64,000 bases of DNA from Pomphorhynchus laevis (Eukaryota > Acanthocephala > Palaeacanthocephala > Echinorhynchida > Pomphorhynchidae): the NCBI GenBank assembly GCA_012934845.2, contig WNNJ02002543.1:186001-250000 (forward strand), in the 5' to 3' direction. Under the pieces are notes generated by a model. It made no database searches, had not been told where the DNA came from, and worked only from the letters and a program-made list of their open reading frames with translations. Below are positions 22,601 to 33,130 of this stretch, in pieces (the stretch's first letter is position 1; each line of letters begins with the position of its first letter). The position numbers and the translations under genes are program-made.

Positions 22601-22811
22601 GGATGGCACCTCCTGAACGCGTCGTCTACAGAGGACGCCTTAGTATTGGCGGGGTCATTTTGATTAAACTTTATCATGGTTTGATGGTTGCGACAATTGT
22701 TTTCCCGACCGGCTGCCGCATGCCTGTCGTCGGTAAGGTCCGCGTTTGGTTCACGCTCACAGAGAGTAAGCGTTATCCAGTGGCACCACGAGGAGGAACG
22801 GACCGCACCAC
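19628..22811 (-). mobile_element. RTE-clade LINE, apparently complete, with 17-bp target duplication
   Basis: A minus-strand element from 22811 (5') to 19628 (3'). It is flanked by ctacaaacacgacaaat at 19611-19627 and 22812-22828, a perfect 17-bp target-site duplication of the gypsy fossil's coding sequence. The 3' tail is a short run of AAG repeats after GATAAACGCT, as RTE elements end in a simple repeat rather than poly(A). One ORF occupies nearly the whole element. Length (3.2 kb) is typical of RTE. Confidence 0.92.
19642..22680 (-). CDS. RTE LINE polyprotein: endonuclease and reverse transcriptase
   Basis: 1012 codons from the first ATG inside the element (22680-22678, MIKFNQNDPANTK). 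The frame is open further upstream but crosses the insertion boundary at 22811, so an earlier ATG at 22884 belongs to flanking DNA. Endonuclease: VATLNVGTLTGKSREIA, DILAIQETKWKGG (catalytic Glu), VYAPQTGC, VIIAGDMNAHVGQTD (GDMN) and QIDFVLVRRKHK. RT: CENYRPIRLLSHTMKILERV, HVAFLDLEKAFDRVPH, VGVHQGSALSPLLFIIVMD and TILYADDVMLVSK (YADD). The C-terminal part has RLRWYGHVMRAD and GRPQKRWMDTL, characteristic of RTE elements in nematodes and other invertebrates and often mis-annotated as craniofacial development protein 2. No break is visible. Confidence 0.9.
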   Translation of the reverse strand, partial: TMIKFNQNDPANTKASSVDDAFRRCHPACSKNSRGCAIRQDPVCSANKRGFTTEGRRRDASDLAQSYVRVATLNVGTLTGKSREIAADLKRRKIDILAIQETKWKGGKAKEIGDGYKLYYMGTETARNGVAIVVAERLRDQVCEVTRYTGRLMKIKLALCETTVHYFSVYAPQTGCTDKEKLDFWEMLDEKMAEVPEEDYVIIAGDMNAHVGQTDESECHGGYGIGEKNAEGEQLLEFATTHNLTITNTNFTKRPSHLYTYYHGTGSQIRKSQIDFVLVRRKHKKTVLDTKVIPSETTATQHKPLICDLKIEVPRKPRPEQTKTSRIKWWKLREEDTVGTKAKLARIRLPSIHGVQDTWTALRCTIHLAAKHILGSTKPCQKYIDKETWFWTEEVKDAVKAKKNSYKALRIAQTQENKDEYHRAKKKARKQVAIARSNHLDNLYQKLDTREGEKGVYRLARSRRKKAADIEKFHGISNEQGKLIIHPQDVLERWRRYFKAIFTEEFEHPPIPEGTPNHTQVDPLNGAEVREAMMKMKPGKANGPDDLAVDFWRINPDEWTPWLTNFLQKIVDAKEVPEDWSRSITIPIWKQKGSPADCENYRPIRLLSHTMKILERVFDKRIRDSVKLSVNQAGFVRNCGAIDAIHSARLLLEKHREKKQPLHVAFLDLEKAFDRVPHKLIWYALRRRKVPEELIEWVKMLYKGTTSNVLTAAGKSREFPISVGVHQGSALSPLLFIIVMDVITKDLLRQAPWTILYADDVMLVSKDKHDLEQQVQQWHDRLAQFGLKLNTAKTEYMTTNQNEDVSISVNGVLLPKTTAFKYLGSVISSTGGVAKDVTTRINASWTKWRAATGVLCDKRMPDKLKSKFYRSVIRPVAMYGAECWAMTAEAERKLGCMETKMLRWIAGKTRLDHVRNEDIRKRFGVAPIADKLRESRLRWYGHVMRADVNTLAQAPFQIEVDGKRPIGRPQKRWMDTLLKDMKMVGLTPKDAAKKAFWRQRSWQADPVIRDKR

Positions 22812-22828
22812 CTACAAACACGACAAAT
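22812..22828. repeat. Target-site duplication of the RTE LINE (5' side)
   Basis: ctacaaacacgacaaat, identical to 19611-19627. Confidence 0.92.
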
Positions 22829-23242
22829 ACGACGATAAATTGCTCAAAGCTAAACTGATAAACGCGAATCCAAACACGGCTCATATCGAACTTCCATCTG
22901 GGAAAGAAGCAAATATTTCAACTCGACACCTATCTCGTTATCCTTCAGAAACCTCCATTTACAAGGATCCAGACAGTTCGGATATTCGTAGTTCGGGATT
23001 GTCAAGGGACGGGGATGACGACTGTCAAGATAGCTTCGATAGGAACCAGCCAGACTATGAAGATGATAACAATAACGGAAAGCAATATGATGCCACTGAC
23101 AATATCGATATGAACTTGAGTTCAAAGAGGACATCAATTCCTGAGGCAAACCATCATCCCGTGACAACTAGAGAATTCTACCGACGAAGTACAAGAAGTC
23201 GAAGAAGTCCTGCATACTTCCAAAACTATCACATGGGATGAA

Positions 23243-23340
23243 TGTGGTATCACATTTAATTACTTTATCATTTATATTTAACTTTACTTACTATTTGTAG
23301 ATTCGTGAATAAAAGCCATTTATTCTCTCTGGTTATCACA
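23243..23340 (+). repeat. Right terminal repeat of the gypsy fossil
   Basis: Direct copy of 16889-16986 with one difference. It lies immediately after the end of the element's coding region (about 23240). Confidence 0.8.
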
Positions 23341-23805
23341 CCCATTCACCACATGATTTCTATTATGTACACACATATTTTAAGCTTAATTAAAAAACTC
23401 GATGAATTATGTTTGTTCGTGAACATATCACACCGTGATATTATACCAATCACTGAAACCTTTCTCAATGTCGATGTTTGGGATAGCGAAGTCAGTATTT
23501 TCGGTCATTCGCCTGGACGTGCTGATCGGGATACTTTCAAGATAGGCGGAGTAATTGTATGCTAAACATCACTGTCGATGAATGTCGTCGAATCTGCTTC
23601 AAGGCTTAAGGATTACTGATAATATTTGTGGGTAACTGTGCTCGCCTCGATGTGTCGTAAATCACGTCGTAGCTCAAATAAACTTTCAAGTTTTTCCTTA
23701 TCGCAAATCTTCTAATTTGATATGGAGCATTGTAACATCAAATAATGTAGTAATAGATGACACCATGTCAATTGCCGATACTTTTGCTAAGTAATTTCTG
23801 TTAAA
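23341..23805 (+). mobile_element. LINE endonuclease N-terminal relic
   Basis: Plus strand 23385-23565 reads IKKLDELCLFVNISHRDIIP, then ITETFLNVDVWDSEVSIFG and GHSPGRADRDTFKIGGV, the start of an AP endonuclease (catalytic Glu in ITET, then the GR-x-RDGGG-like loop). It decays after 23570. The rest up to 23805 is low-information sequence with scattered LINE-like fragments. Confidence 0.55.
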
Positions 23806-23811
23806 AATGAA

Positions 23812-25815
23812 AACAAAGATTTATTTTAACGTGGCAAATGCGTGCCAGCGCACGCTTACATGACCACAACAAAACAAAACTGTAAATCATGTGTCGAGAA
23901 GGTGTGAACGGAGGAGGTGTTTGAATGTGATAAAGGAGGGGGCGCGGCGGACGTCGAGAGGGAGTTGATTCCAGGCGAGTGAGGCGGCGACGAGGAAGGA
24001 TCGGAGACCGTAGTTGTTGGAGTAATTGAGAACGTGGAGTAAGAGAGTATGACAGGAACGCAGCGATAGCGAGGTGAGGCGAGTGTCGTCTAAGAAAGGA
24101 AGGTTGATAAACGATTAAGAGCCGACAGCGATGATACAAAAAGTTAGGAGAAGAAGGCGGAGTTTGATGCGATGTGGATGGTGGGCCAGGAGAGTTGCGC
24201 AAGATATGTGGATATGTGATCAAAGCGTCGGAGACGAAAGAGCACTCGAACGACGGAGTTAAATATGGGTTGTATGGGTAGGATGATGGATTTTGGAGAA
24301 TTGGCGAAAAGGCTAAGGAAGTAATCGATTTTAGGGAAAAGAAGCGAAGAAAGAATATACATACAAAAGCGGAAGTCGATAAGGGAGCGGATACGGCGGA
24401 TGTCACGGAGAATTAAGTTAGACGAGCGGACCTTATCACGGACGAAGGGTTTAAGGGGAAGGTGATCATCGAAATGGAAGCCTAAGAAAGTGAGATTGTG
24501 GACTATATGGATGATCGGTGAGGAAAATTAAACAGTGGGAGGAGAGATGTTTGGTTTACGGGGGAGAATCCACATTATTTTTGACTTGTATGGATTTAGA
24601 ACGGGATGAAGACGGAAGAGACGTTTGTAGATAGAATAAAGACAGTTGGAGACATAAATGGTGATATCGTGTATGCGATGTGCGGGTGCATGATCATAGA
24701 TGAGGATGCCATCTGCGTATTGCATGACGTTAAAGGAGTAAGGTTTGATAAACGGAGAGAGATCGTCAAGCAGAAGATAGAAAAGCAGGAGACCTAGGAC
24801 TGAACCTTGTGGGACCCCGCAAAAAATAGGGATGGAGGGGAGGATGATGAATTAGAACAGACGCGAAAGGAACGGTCGGATAGATATGAGGCAAACCATG
24901 CTACGGAGGTGGAAGAAAAGCCGTAATCATAACGAAGGCGAAAATGGAGGACGGAGTAGTCGACACTGTCGAATGCGGAGGAGAGGTCGAGGGAGATGAG
25001 AACACTATATAGGGACCTGTCTCGAGAAATGAGTAAGTCGTTGTAAACTTTCATGCAGGCAATTTTTGTGGAGTGATTAGAGCGGAAAGCTGATTGGAAA
25101 GGAGGGTACAGATTGGATGATGAGAGAAAAGCGTTGATCTGTACTAAAATGAGGCGTTCTAAGAGCTTAGAAAGAGTAGGAAGTAGTGAAATGGGGCGAT
25201 ATTAGAAGGAAGTGAGGGATCGATCAATTGTTTCTTAAGGAGAGGTCGAACGATTGCAGATTTCCAGTGTGAAGGGAATATACGACTACGGATGAACGAG
25301 ATAAACAAGGTTGTGAGAAATTGGTATCTCGCTGAGCATATGGATTTTAATATGTGAGTAGGCCGGGGATTGGCAGGTGAGGTATTGTTGGGCAAGGACA
25401 TGAGGACATATGATACTTCGGTATGTGGACAGAGAGAAGATGAAAAAGTTCCGGAAGGATGAGGCTAGGCGGGGCAGAGTGTGATAGGATGGAGACCGGG
25501 CTGTGAGAGAGCAACGTAGATACTTTAGTCTGTAGAAAGACGAATAATCATGGACATTGATGTTGCACGGCGAAGAGGAACGAGCAAGGATTGAGTTAAA
25601 AGTATGCCAGAGTCTCTTATAGTTGAATCTAGTGATGATTTTATGCTGCCAGAACGAGTTGCATTTGGTACGTAGTAGGTTGAGATGAGACCGGCGAAGA
25701 GCAAGATAGGAATCACGGTAAGACGGAGTTATCGTGCGGAAATCACTTCTGAGAGAGCGGTCATAGACTCGAAAAGCATGGCGGAGTCGACGCTTTCAGA
25801 GAACGTTTTGATCAT
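23812..25815 (-). mobile_element. L2/CR1-like LINE, family B, 5'-truncated copy
   Basis: The minus strand, from high to low coordinate, gives the EN-RT linker (YRDSVLPYLALRRSHLNLLR near 25700) and RT pieces LPNNTSPANPRPTHILKSI and KVYNDLLISRDRSLYSVLIS with LDLSSAFDSVDYSVLH (24794-25054). Then come MQYADGILIYDHAPAHRIHD (24528-24725) and C-terminal FPKIDYFLSLFANSPKS. It ends at the 3' UTR tract shared with 15966. Several frameshifts and stops. Confidence 0.7.
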
Positions 25816-26905
25816 ACATTCCATCGCACTGCTTCTCTCGATTTGCCTACCATCTATTCTCGTGTTCAATTTCGTCTTCTTCACATTGCTTTCTGTCTTG
25901 TAACTTTTATTTATTTATAATAAATAAAAGTTATTTATTCCTTCTAGCTATTGCCCCATTTCACTACTTCCTACTCTTTCTAAGCTTTTAGAACGCCTCA
26001 TCTTAATACAGTTCAACGCTTATCTCTCCTCATCTAATCTGTACCTTCCTTTCCAATCCGCTTTTCGCTCTAATCACTACACAGAAATCGCATGCATGAA
26101 AGTTTACAACGACTTACTCATTTCTCGAGACAAGGCTCTATATAGTGTTCTCATCTCCCTCGACCTCTCCTACGCCTTCGACATTGTCGATCACTTTGTC
26201 CTCCTTTCTCGCCTTGGTTATGATTACGGCTTTTCTTCCTCCTCCTTAGCATGGTTTGCCTCATATCTATCTGGCCGTTCTTTTCGCGTCTGTTCTAATT
26301 CATCACCCTCCTCTCCCATCCCTATTTTTTAAGGGGTCCCACAAAGTTCAGTCTTAGGTCCCCTGCTTTTCTCTCTTCTGCTTTTCGATCTCTCTCCGTT
26401 TATCAAACTTTACTCCTTTAACGTCATGCAATACGCCGATGACTTCCTCATCTATGCTCATGCATCCGCACATCGCATACACGATATCGGCATTTCTACC
26501 TCCAACTGTATTCCTTCTACCTACAAACATATATCCTCCCACTGTATCTTTTGCTTCATCGATCATCCCCATAGTACACAATCTCACTTTCTTAGGCTTC
26601 CATTTCCATGATCACCTTTCTCTTAAACCCTTCGTCCGTTACTAGGTCTTGTCGTCTAACTTAATTCTCCTTGATATCCGCCGTATCCGCTCACTTATTG
26701 ACTTTCGTTCTTGTATCTCTCATCTTTTATCGCTGTTCTTCTTTAAAATCGATTACTGCATCAGCCTTCTCGCAAATTCTCCAAAATCCATCATCCTACC
26801 CCTACAACGAATAATCAACTCCGCCGTTCAAGTGCTCTTTCGTCTCCGTCGCTTCGACCACACATCCAACGCGGTCTTGTGGAATAATGGGCGGGATAGA
26901 AGAAG
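25816..26905 (+). mobile_element. L2/CR1-like LINE fragments, plus strand
   Basis: Two plus-strand fragments. 25816-25901 is C-terminal RT sequence resembling the family A/B end. 25933-26905 restarts in the RT fingers and continues with MKVYNDLLISRDKALYSVLI and LDLSYAFDIVDHFVLL (26096-26332), MQYADDFLIYAHASAHRIHD (26426-26611) and [18 protein letters not shown] (26649 on). The order (C-terminal part before palm) shows two separate pieces. They are inverted relative to the copy at 23812-25815 and end at the AT microsatellite. Confidence 0.65.
25902..25932. repeat. 14-bp perfect palindrome at a LINE fragment junction
   Basis: aacttttatttatt, spacer tat, then its exact reverse complement, sitting between the two plus-strand LINE fragments. 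Confidence 0.8.
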
Positions 26906-26909
26906 GATG

Positions 26910-27363
<454 letters not shown>

Positions 27364-27464
27364 TAAAAATGTATCCTCCAAAGGATCTTGTGAGAAAGCA
27401 AGCAACGACATCATAATAATTTAATTATTAAATTAATTAATTTAATTATAATTTAATCAATAAT

Positions 27465-29085
27465 CTGCATATGATTAATTCGAACGAAGTGTAACGGATG
27501 TTAGCCTTAATTTTACGTAGAGACGTTGTGTGATGAAGAATGACAATAATATTGCCATGATTAGAAGCATTAGATGTGGGAGAGATAATTGAAGGAGCTG
27601 ATTCAACTACAGAACAACCAGAGTGGCATAGACAACGAATATTAAGATCGTCAAAGTTAGAGCACCAGGATTTAGTAATGCAGTGAATATCGATAGATAA
27701 TTGATCGAAGATATCAAGAAGCAGATCAGTTTAATGAAGAATGGAGCGCGTATTGAAAAGACTAAGACGAAATGTATGCCCAGGAGCGATATCGACTAGC
27801 AAAGAAGACTGGTGGAGAGACGGGAAGCCATAGGATTTTTGGCCTCGTGTGTACGACGTCAAAATATTTGTTGATTTGACGGATTGATAAGGATAACTCG
27901 CCATTTGTTTCACGTCGATGTTTCTCACTGCGAGCTAAGTTGAGTTGGCCAATATCAGAAGGAGAGCTGTCAGGATAGATACGATAAGTAGTTGAAGTGG
28001 TATCAAGTTTAAAACACTTTGAGAGTACTAAGGATGCATGCGAACTATGTCGTAAAACGATGTTTATGAATGAAGACTAATATTATTGGGTTTAGTGGAT
28101 TTGTTTAAACGGATAAAATATACAGGAGCGATATTATTGAAAAGGGATGGATTATCATCAGGAAGAATGATTGCTAGGATAGACCTGAAATCAGATACAT
28201 CATCGAGGCGAGATTGTGGAGAAGCAGATTCGGGAAACTTTAAGTTAGATATGAAAATACAGCGATCGCGTAAATGAAAACGATTACGTGGATGCGGTCG
28301 ACCGACAGAGCTGGTAGGAGTAGATGCAGAAGAGCAGGTAAAAGTGTGAATGACAATGGTGCTCAATTGATAATTTAGATTGGTTTAAGCATGTGTGTCA
28401 GAAGTCGAGTGTTAAATTCGTTGATCGGATATGTTACTGGATATGATTTTGATGGAAGGATGTAAATTTTTGAAAAGTTATACAGGTGAGGTAAAGTAAG
28501 GAATACGTGAAGCGAAGAAAGAAGTATGAGATGTATTTAGATAGGAGAAATATGAAAGAGGGATATGTTGCCGGAAATGTTGCCGGAGAGTAGGTACGAG
28601 ATGAACAGCTTTACGGTTTGCATTGTTAGGATGATGAAGATGAATGGAAGTTTATTACGTAGTTGAACGAGAAGTGTGTGAGTGAGAAGGTTCAAGAGTG
28701 GAATTATACTATGCGAAGTCAGGTGTTGATGCGAGGGTAACGTCAAAAACAGTATCGGTCTGAGTAGTCGTATATAAGACTGAAATTGATGAGCAGGATA
28801 GCTGTAAAAGTTTTACTTATGTGCAAAAAGCACATGTAAACGGTTTACTTTGGTACACCGAACAGTCAAATATTTTAACTCGAACTAGAGTCCATACGTC
28901 ACAATCTTTACATTCCATCTAACTTCCAAACTTGTATAACGATCATTGCATTCTGATGTGAAAGATGCGTTATCAAGACCATGGATTTGAAATCGACTTT
29001 ATCTAGGCATAATCTTTTATCGAGAAATTAAGCTCAATCCGCGAGCTTAGCGAGCGTAACTGACAGACGAAATCTGGTACTGACA
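27465..29085 (-). mobile_element. LINE family A-like 5' fragment (ORF1 and start of ORF2)
   Basis: Minus-strand sequence parallel to 11400-13060: the endonuclease N-terminus near 27470-27730, an intergenic stretch, ORF1 globular part 28064-28366 (RDRCIFISNLKFPESASP and FRSILAIILPDDNPSLFNN) and the ORF1 N-terminus up to about 29010. Diverged and frame-shifted. The rest of ORF2 is absent. Confidence 0.6.
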
Positions 29086-29099
29086 GGAAAAATAGTAAA

Positions 29100-29950
29100 A
29101 GAATTTTTACTATTAACAAAAGAATTATATAACAAAAGAATTTTTAACCAGCGATCGCGCGAAGGAAAACGATTACGTAGAAGTGGTGGACGGACATAGC
29201 TGGTAGGAGTATAGGCAGAATAGCATTTAGAAATGTGAATGACAGGGGTGTTCAATGTAGAATTAATATAGGTTGGAGCATATGTGCTAGGAGTGTAGTG
29301 TTAAATCGGTTGATCGGAGATGTTACTGGATATAATTTTGACGAATGTAAATTATTGAGAAGTGATACGGGGGAGGAGTAGATAACGAGAAAGAGTAGAT
29401 GAAGAGGTGGTACGAGATAAAAAGTTTTACCGTAAGCGTTGTTAGCATGATGAAAATGAATTGAAGCTTGATCCATAGTTGAACGAGGATTGTGCTCGAG
29501 ACTAGGTTTAAGAGTGGGTATATACGATGCGAAGTCAGGTGTTGATGTATGGGAAATGTCAAACACAGTGTCGGTTTGAGTCGTCGTGTGTGATCCGGAA
29601 ATGGAGGAGCAGGATAGCTGTAAAAGTTTTACTGATGAACAAAAACCATATGCAAACGCTTTACATAGATACACCGAGTTGTCGGAAGTTTTTAATCGAA
29701 CAAGGGTCCATACGTCGCAGTATTTACAATCGCATCTAACTTCTAAACGTTTATAACCATCATTGCATTCCAATATGGAATATGACTAATCAGGAACATT
29801 AATATGATATCGAGCTTTTAAAGACATGTGCTTTTATCGAGAAATTAAGCTAAATCAGAGAGCGGAACTGATAGGAATAATTTGGAGCTGACACGAATAA
29901 TCTGGAACTAACAGGGATAATCTTGAATGTAATCAGATTAAGCAATTATA
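29100..29950 (-). mobile_element. Second LINE family A-like 5' fragment (ORF1)
   Basis: 29252-29773 encodes ECNDGYKRLEVRCDCKYCDV, WTLVRLKTSDNSVY and YGFCSSVKLLQLSC (the Cys-rich ORF1 N-terminus), then the low-complexity middle. 29034-29255 has part of the globular domain (LRNRFPSRDRW). It is a separate copy directly behind the fragment ending at 29085. Confidence 0.6.
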
Positions 29951-29954
29951 ACTT

Positions 29955-30190
29955 TTAATTGAGAATCGTACTATACAGCAAATTTCTAGCATATCCTATC
30001 TCGGAGTTACTATTTGTCATGATCTTAGCACTAGACTTCCCGTATCGATTTGGTCAAGCAGATGCATTCGCCTACTCAAACTACTAAGACATTCTTTTAG
30101 TCAAAAAATAGTTGACTTTTGTAAACGAAGAAACCAATCGCAACTGTCATTTATAATTATCGGTACTCTTAACAAGCACAAGCACTCGGC
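29955..30190 (+). mobile_element. LINE reverse-transcriptase fragment
   Basis: Plus strand, third frame near 29975-30130: ISSISYLGVTICHDLSTRLP, then WSSRCIRLLKLLRHSFSQK, a typical post-palm RT motif. Short and without ends. Confidence 0.5.
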
Positions 30191-30915
30191 ATTTATCAAT
30201 ATAAATTGAGATTTTTATCATGCTACTTCAACTGAAATTTTCGTTTTTTTCATTTAACGTTAAACTTTATTTATAACTTCGTAATTTTATTTCCTATTAT
30301 AATATTTTAGACACTATCTTATAATACGCGTTTGTTGGTTCAAATGATCAATCGACTGTGTTACAAACAAAGAAAGAGTAGAAGCGATGCTGTTTATTTT
30401 GAAATTTTTTTATTCTGGTTCATCTTAGTGCTATATTCAACAATAGCAAAAGTTACGGGTCAGTAAATAAAAACGATTTGCTTCTTTTTTATAATTAAAT
30501 GTGCTCTTTCTATAGTAAGAGGGTGGTGTAATTTATAATTCTTTTACTTCGATTACAAATTGAAGCAGCTAAATAAATAAATAAATGAAAGTTGTTCACA
30601 CTAAATTGTTTTAACAATTTTGTTTAAACAGATTGTTTGAACACTTTCAGCATTACAAGATAAAAATGATCAGAAAATATTATTTAATCTAAAATAAAGT
30701 GTTTAAACTAATATAGAGAAAATACACTAAAAATAAATACATCACATATATTCACTGGAATCTACACAATAAAATTTATAGATCATCAGTATAGAGTTAC
30801 ATGTACTTTTATGGAATTGAATACACCGAAACCAATCGCAACTGCCATTTATAATTATTAGCACTCTTAACCCTAGTTAAGGATCATTTAACCCTAGTTA
30901 AATGCTCCTTAAGAT
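30191..30915. other. AT-rich stretch without recognised gene
   Basis: I see no coding signal. A 30-bp stretch starting gaaaccaatcgcaact at about 30129 recurs at about 30828, so this block may be an insertion flanked by an imperfect direct repeat. Confidence 0.5.
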
Positions 30916-30919
30916 TGTA

Positions 30920-33130
30920 CATTCTACTCAACTATTCTTGTCCAGCCCTGTCTTATTTACTAGTTTCAATCTGTAAGAACGGTAAACGCCTCAGTTTAGC
31001 CAATGTCTACATCCGTCTAGGTGAGATTCACAAGAACCGTGACATCCTGGATAGAATTTTTGACAGCGGCTATGACATGGTGCTTGGTGATTTCAACGAC
31101 AGAATTGGTCGTTGGATTAATGCAGCATTCAGCAGAGCCAGGAACGGTAATCTTATTCACAAACCACCGCCCCCACACCTTTCATTGCACATCAACGAAT
31201 TCACTCCTCAACTTATTACTGCTCCATGAGAGGTGGTTGTTGAAACACCTATGTACGGAGCAGTTGCGACAACATCTGTCCACCTCTCATGACTTGATTC
31301 GTTGGCGGATTGAAGAGGATACGCTGCTTCGAAGGAGATTTCACTTTGATCCCATCAGAGTGGCTTTCTTTCAGGCAGCTATCCAACGCTTCCCCTGAAT
31401 TGGTAATGAGAGTATAACCGAATTTAATTCCTACCTGTCTTCGCAAGCTTCCGCGATACTTTCGACAGCCTATAAAGGTCGTATTTACAGTCCCACTCCG
31501 ACAAAACTTAAGACCTTAGCATTTATGATTCTTCTTCCCGATCTCTCTGCTTCTGCCAGGCAAGTTCTCTTGAATGAATATTGGAGCACTAGATATAGGT
31601 TCCAACTGGGTAAGGATAGGACAATCATTGCTTTCCTGAATCCAGCCCAGTCTTCCTTCTGGAAGATATTCAAGAAAGAATAGTTCGTTTGTTGGGGGAT
31701 AGGGCGTTGGGTTGGATTGGTAATATAAGTCTTGATAATGTTTTGGAGGAGTCACTATCCCTACATAATTATAGAGCCACTCAATCAACTCAGCCAATAT
31801 CGCCTTAGAGAGACTTTAGAAGTAGGGATTTATCTGTCACAAATATCCTTAACTCCTGGGGGCTTCTTTCGAGCACCTCCAAATCCGTCGCTTCACTCTC
31901 TTCTCGTGTCTGCCAGCTTTTGGTAGCCGATCAAAGAATATAAGTGGCCGTAACAATGCTATTAGCCGCTTCATCTGATGTGGCCGGCTGCAACATCAGT
32001 AGTCATATATTTCTACCTAAGAAAAATCCGGTCTCATGTCCTAAAGACCTGCGGCCCATATCGATTCAAAATTCCCTCTTATCGATCTACGAAAAAGCGC
32101 TTGCGCGTAAAATCCGCGACCATCTAAGTAGGCGAAATTTAATCCAACCAAGTTTCCATGGGTTCGTCAAAGGTCTCTCGGTCCATTCAGCTGTAGGTGA
32201 AGTGCATCAGTTCTGTCAGGATAATAGTCATCAACTTGCTGTGGTTGTTTTCCTTGATTTTTCTGCTGCATTTGATAGCAACTACATTCCCTTTGACATC
32301 TCTTCTCTCAGGTTTCTTGGGTTGCTTGCGAGAATTGTTAACAGGGTGGAGATACTGCTGTACACCAAGCGATTCTATTATGAAGACGAACCTGATGCGC
32401 GTCAGTTCTACCCTATTACAGGTGTGCCCCAAGGATCCCCTCTTTCTCCTATCTTGTTCCTTGCTGCTTCCATTAAACTCTTTAAAATATTTAAACGCGA
32501 ACAACGTCTAGTGGTTTACGCTGATGATACCACAGCGGTGTTCTCTAGACGCATGTGCAAAGACGTAGTCTCGGACATCAGCCGTTTCTTTTTAAGATTA
32601 AAAGACCAGTTACCCATGTCCAATCTTATTCTAAACTCCGCTAAATCGCAGATTGTTGTCTTTTATGGCGCCCCTGCAACAAAGAAAAAACTTAAGAGAT
32701 TTCGATGACCAGTCGGTGAACTGGTCGGCGAAAGTGGACCTGGATTGACTTTAACGTATCCTGAAGAGAGCTAGGTGGGCCCTGAAACGGGCCAAGCATC
32801 TGTCATTGAAAGGGAAAACCCAGGTGCGCCTCTGGGGCACTTGGGCTATCTCGGGATTAGTCTTCTTTTCATAGGACGTCCCCCGGAGCAAAGGCTAAGG
32901 TTTCTCAAGCTTTTCGTCTCACGTTTTTCAAGCATAGTCCGCCTTGATTGAACTCTTCGGGATGGGTGAAAGACCATGGGTTGTTTAGTCGAAAGGCGCC
33001 GTGTTGGATTGGCTGGTGGGCTCAGATCCCTCTGGACCTGAGACCATAAATTGGGGGACTAAACAGAACGAAATACGAAGAATATCTGACACATCTTCTT
33101 TCTTTTTTTCTTTTTAATGACACTTATATC
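30920..33130 (+). mobile_element. LINE with a long intact RT segment, otherwise decayed
   Basis: Plus strand. 30915-31229 is the endonuclease middle (LSLANVYIRLGEIHKNRDI and DMVLGDFNDRIGRWI). 31400-31680 is linker (SARQVLLNEYWSTRYRF). 31944-32708 is the RT. 32710-33060 is the C-terminal tail, in several frames, ending in a T-rich and then A-rich tract near 33130. The 3' part is shared with the minus-strand piece at 62345-62935, so this family occurs twice here. Frames between segments are shifted. Confidence 0.7.
31944..32708 (+). pseudogene. LINE reverse-transcriptase domain (open segment)
   Basis: 254 open codons carrying the full RT palm: LPKKNPVSCPKDLRPISIQN, RNLIQPSFHGFVKGLSVHSA, VVVFLDFSAAFDSNYIPFD (first Asp), FYPITGVPQGSPLSPILFLA, RLVVYADDTTAVFSRRM (YADD) and LILNSAKSQIVVFYG. 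It is part of a larger ORF2 whose upstream and downstream parts are out of frame, so it is not an independent gene. Confidence 0.65.

Larger units (their letters stand above)
16889..23340 (+). mobile_element. Fossil gypsy/Ty3-type LTR retroelement, interrupted by an RTE LINE
   Basis: Terminal direct repeats of 98 bp lie at 16889-16986 and 23243-23340, begin TG and end CA, and differ at one position, so the insertion is fairly young. Parts in order are gag with a CCHC-type knuckle region (about 17006-17800), aspartic protease with LIDTGSSSNFVD (about 17880-18070), reverse transcriptase with LDLKSAYHQVPL and YLDDI (about 18300-19080), and an integrase and C-terminal region on either side of the inserted LINE at 19628-22811. 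Style is the K02A2.6-like gypsy group of invertebrates. The copy is broken, with a handful of breaks counting the LINE. No target duplication is evident outside the 98-bp repeats. The 280 bp before the left repeat (16609-16888) are unassigned and might be more of a longer LTR. Confidence 0.8.

Noticed and set aside
22681-22884. Upstream ATG (22884) as the start of the RTE protein
   Set aside because: It lies outside the element, beyond the 17-bp target duplication at 22812-22828, so it is chance flanking frame.
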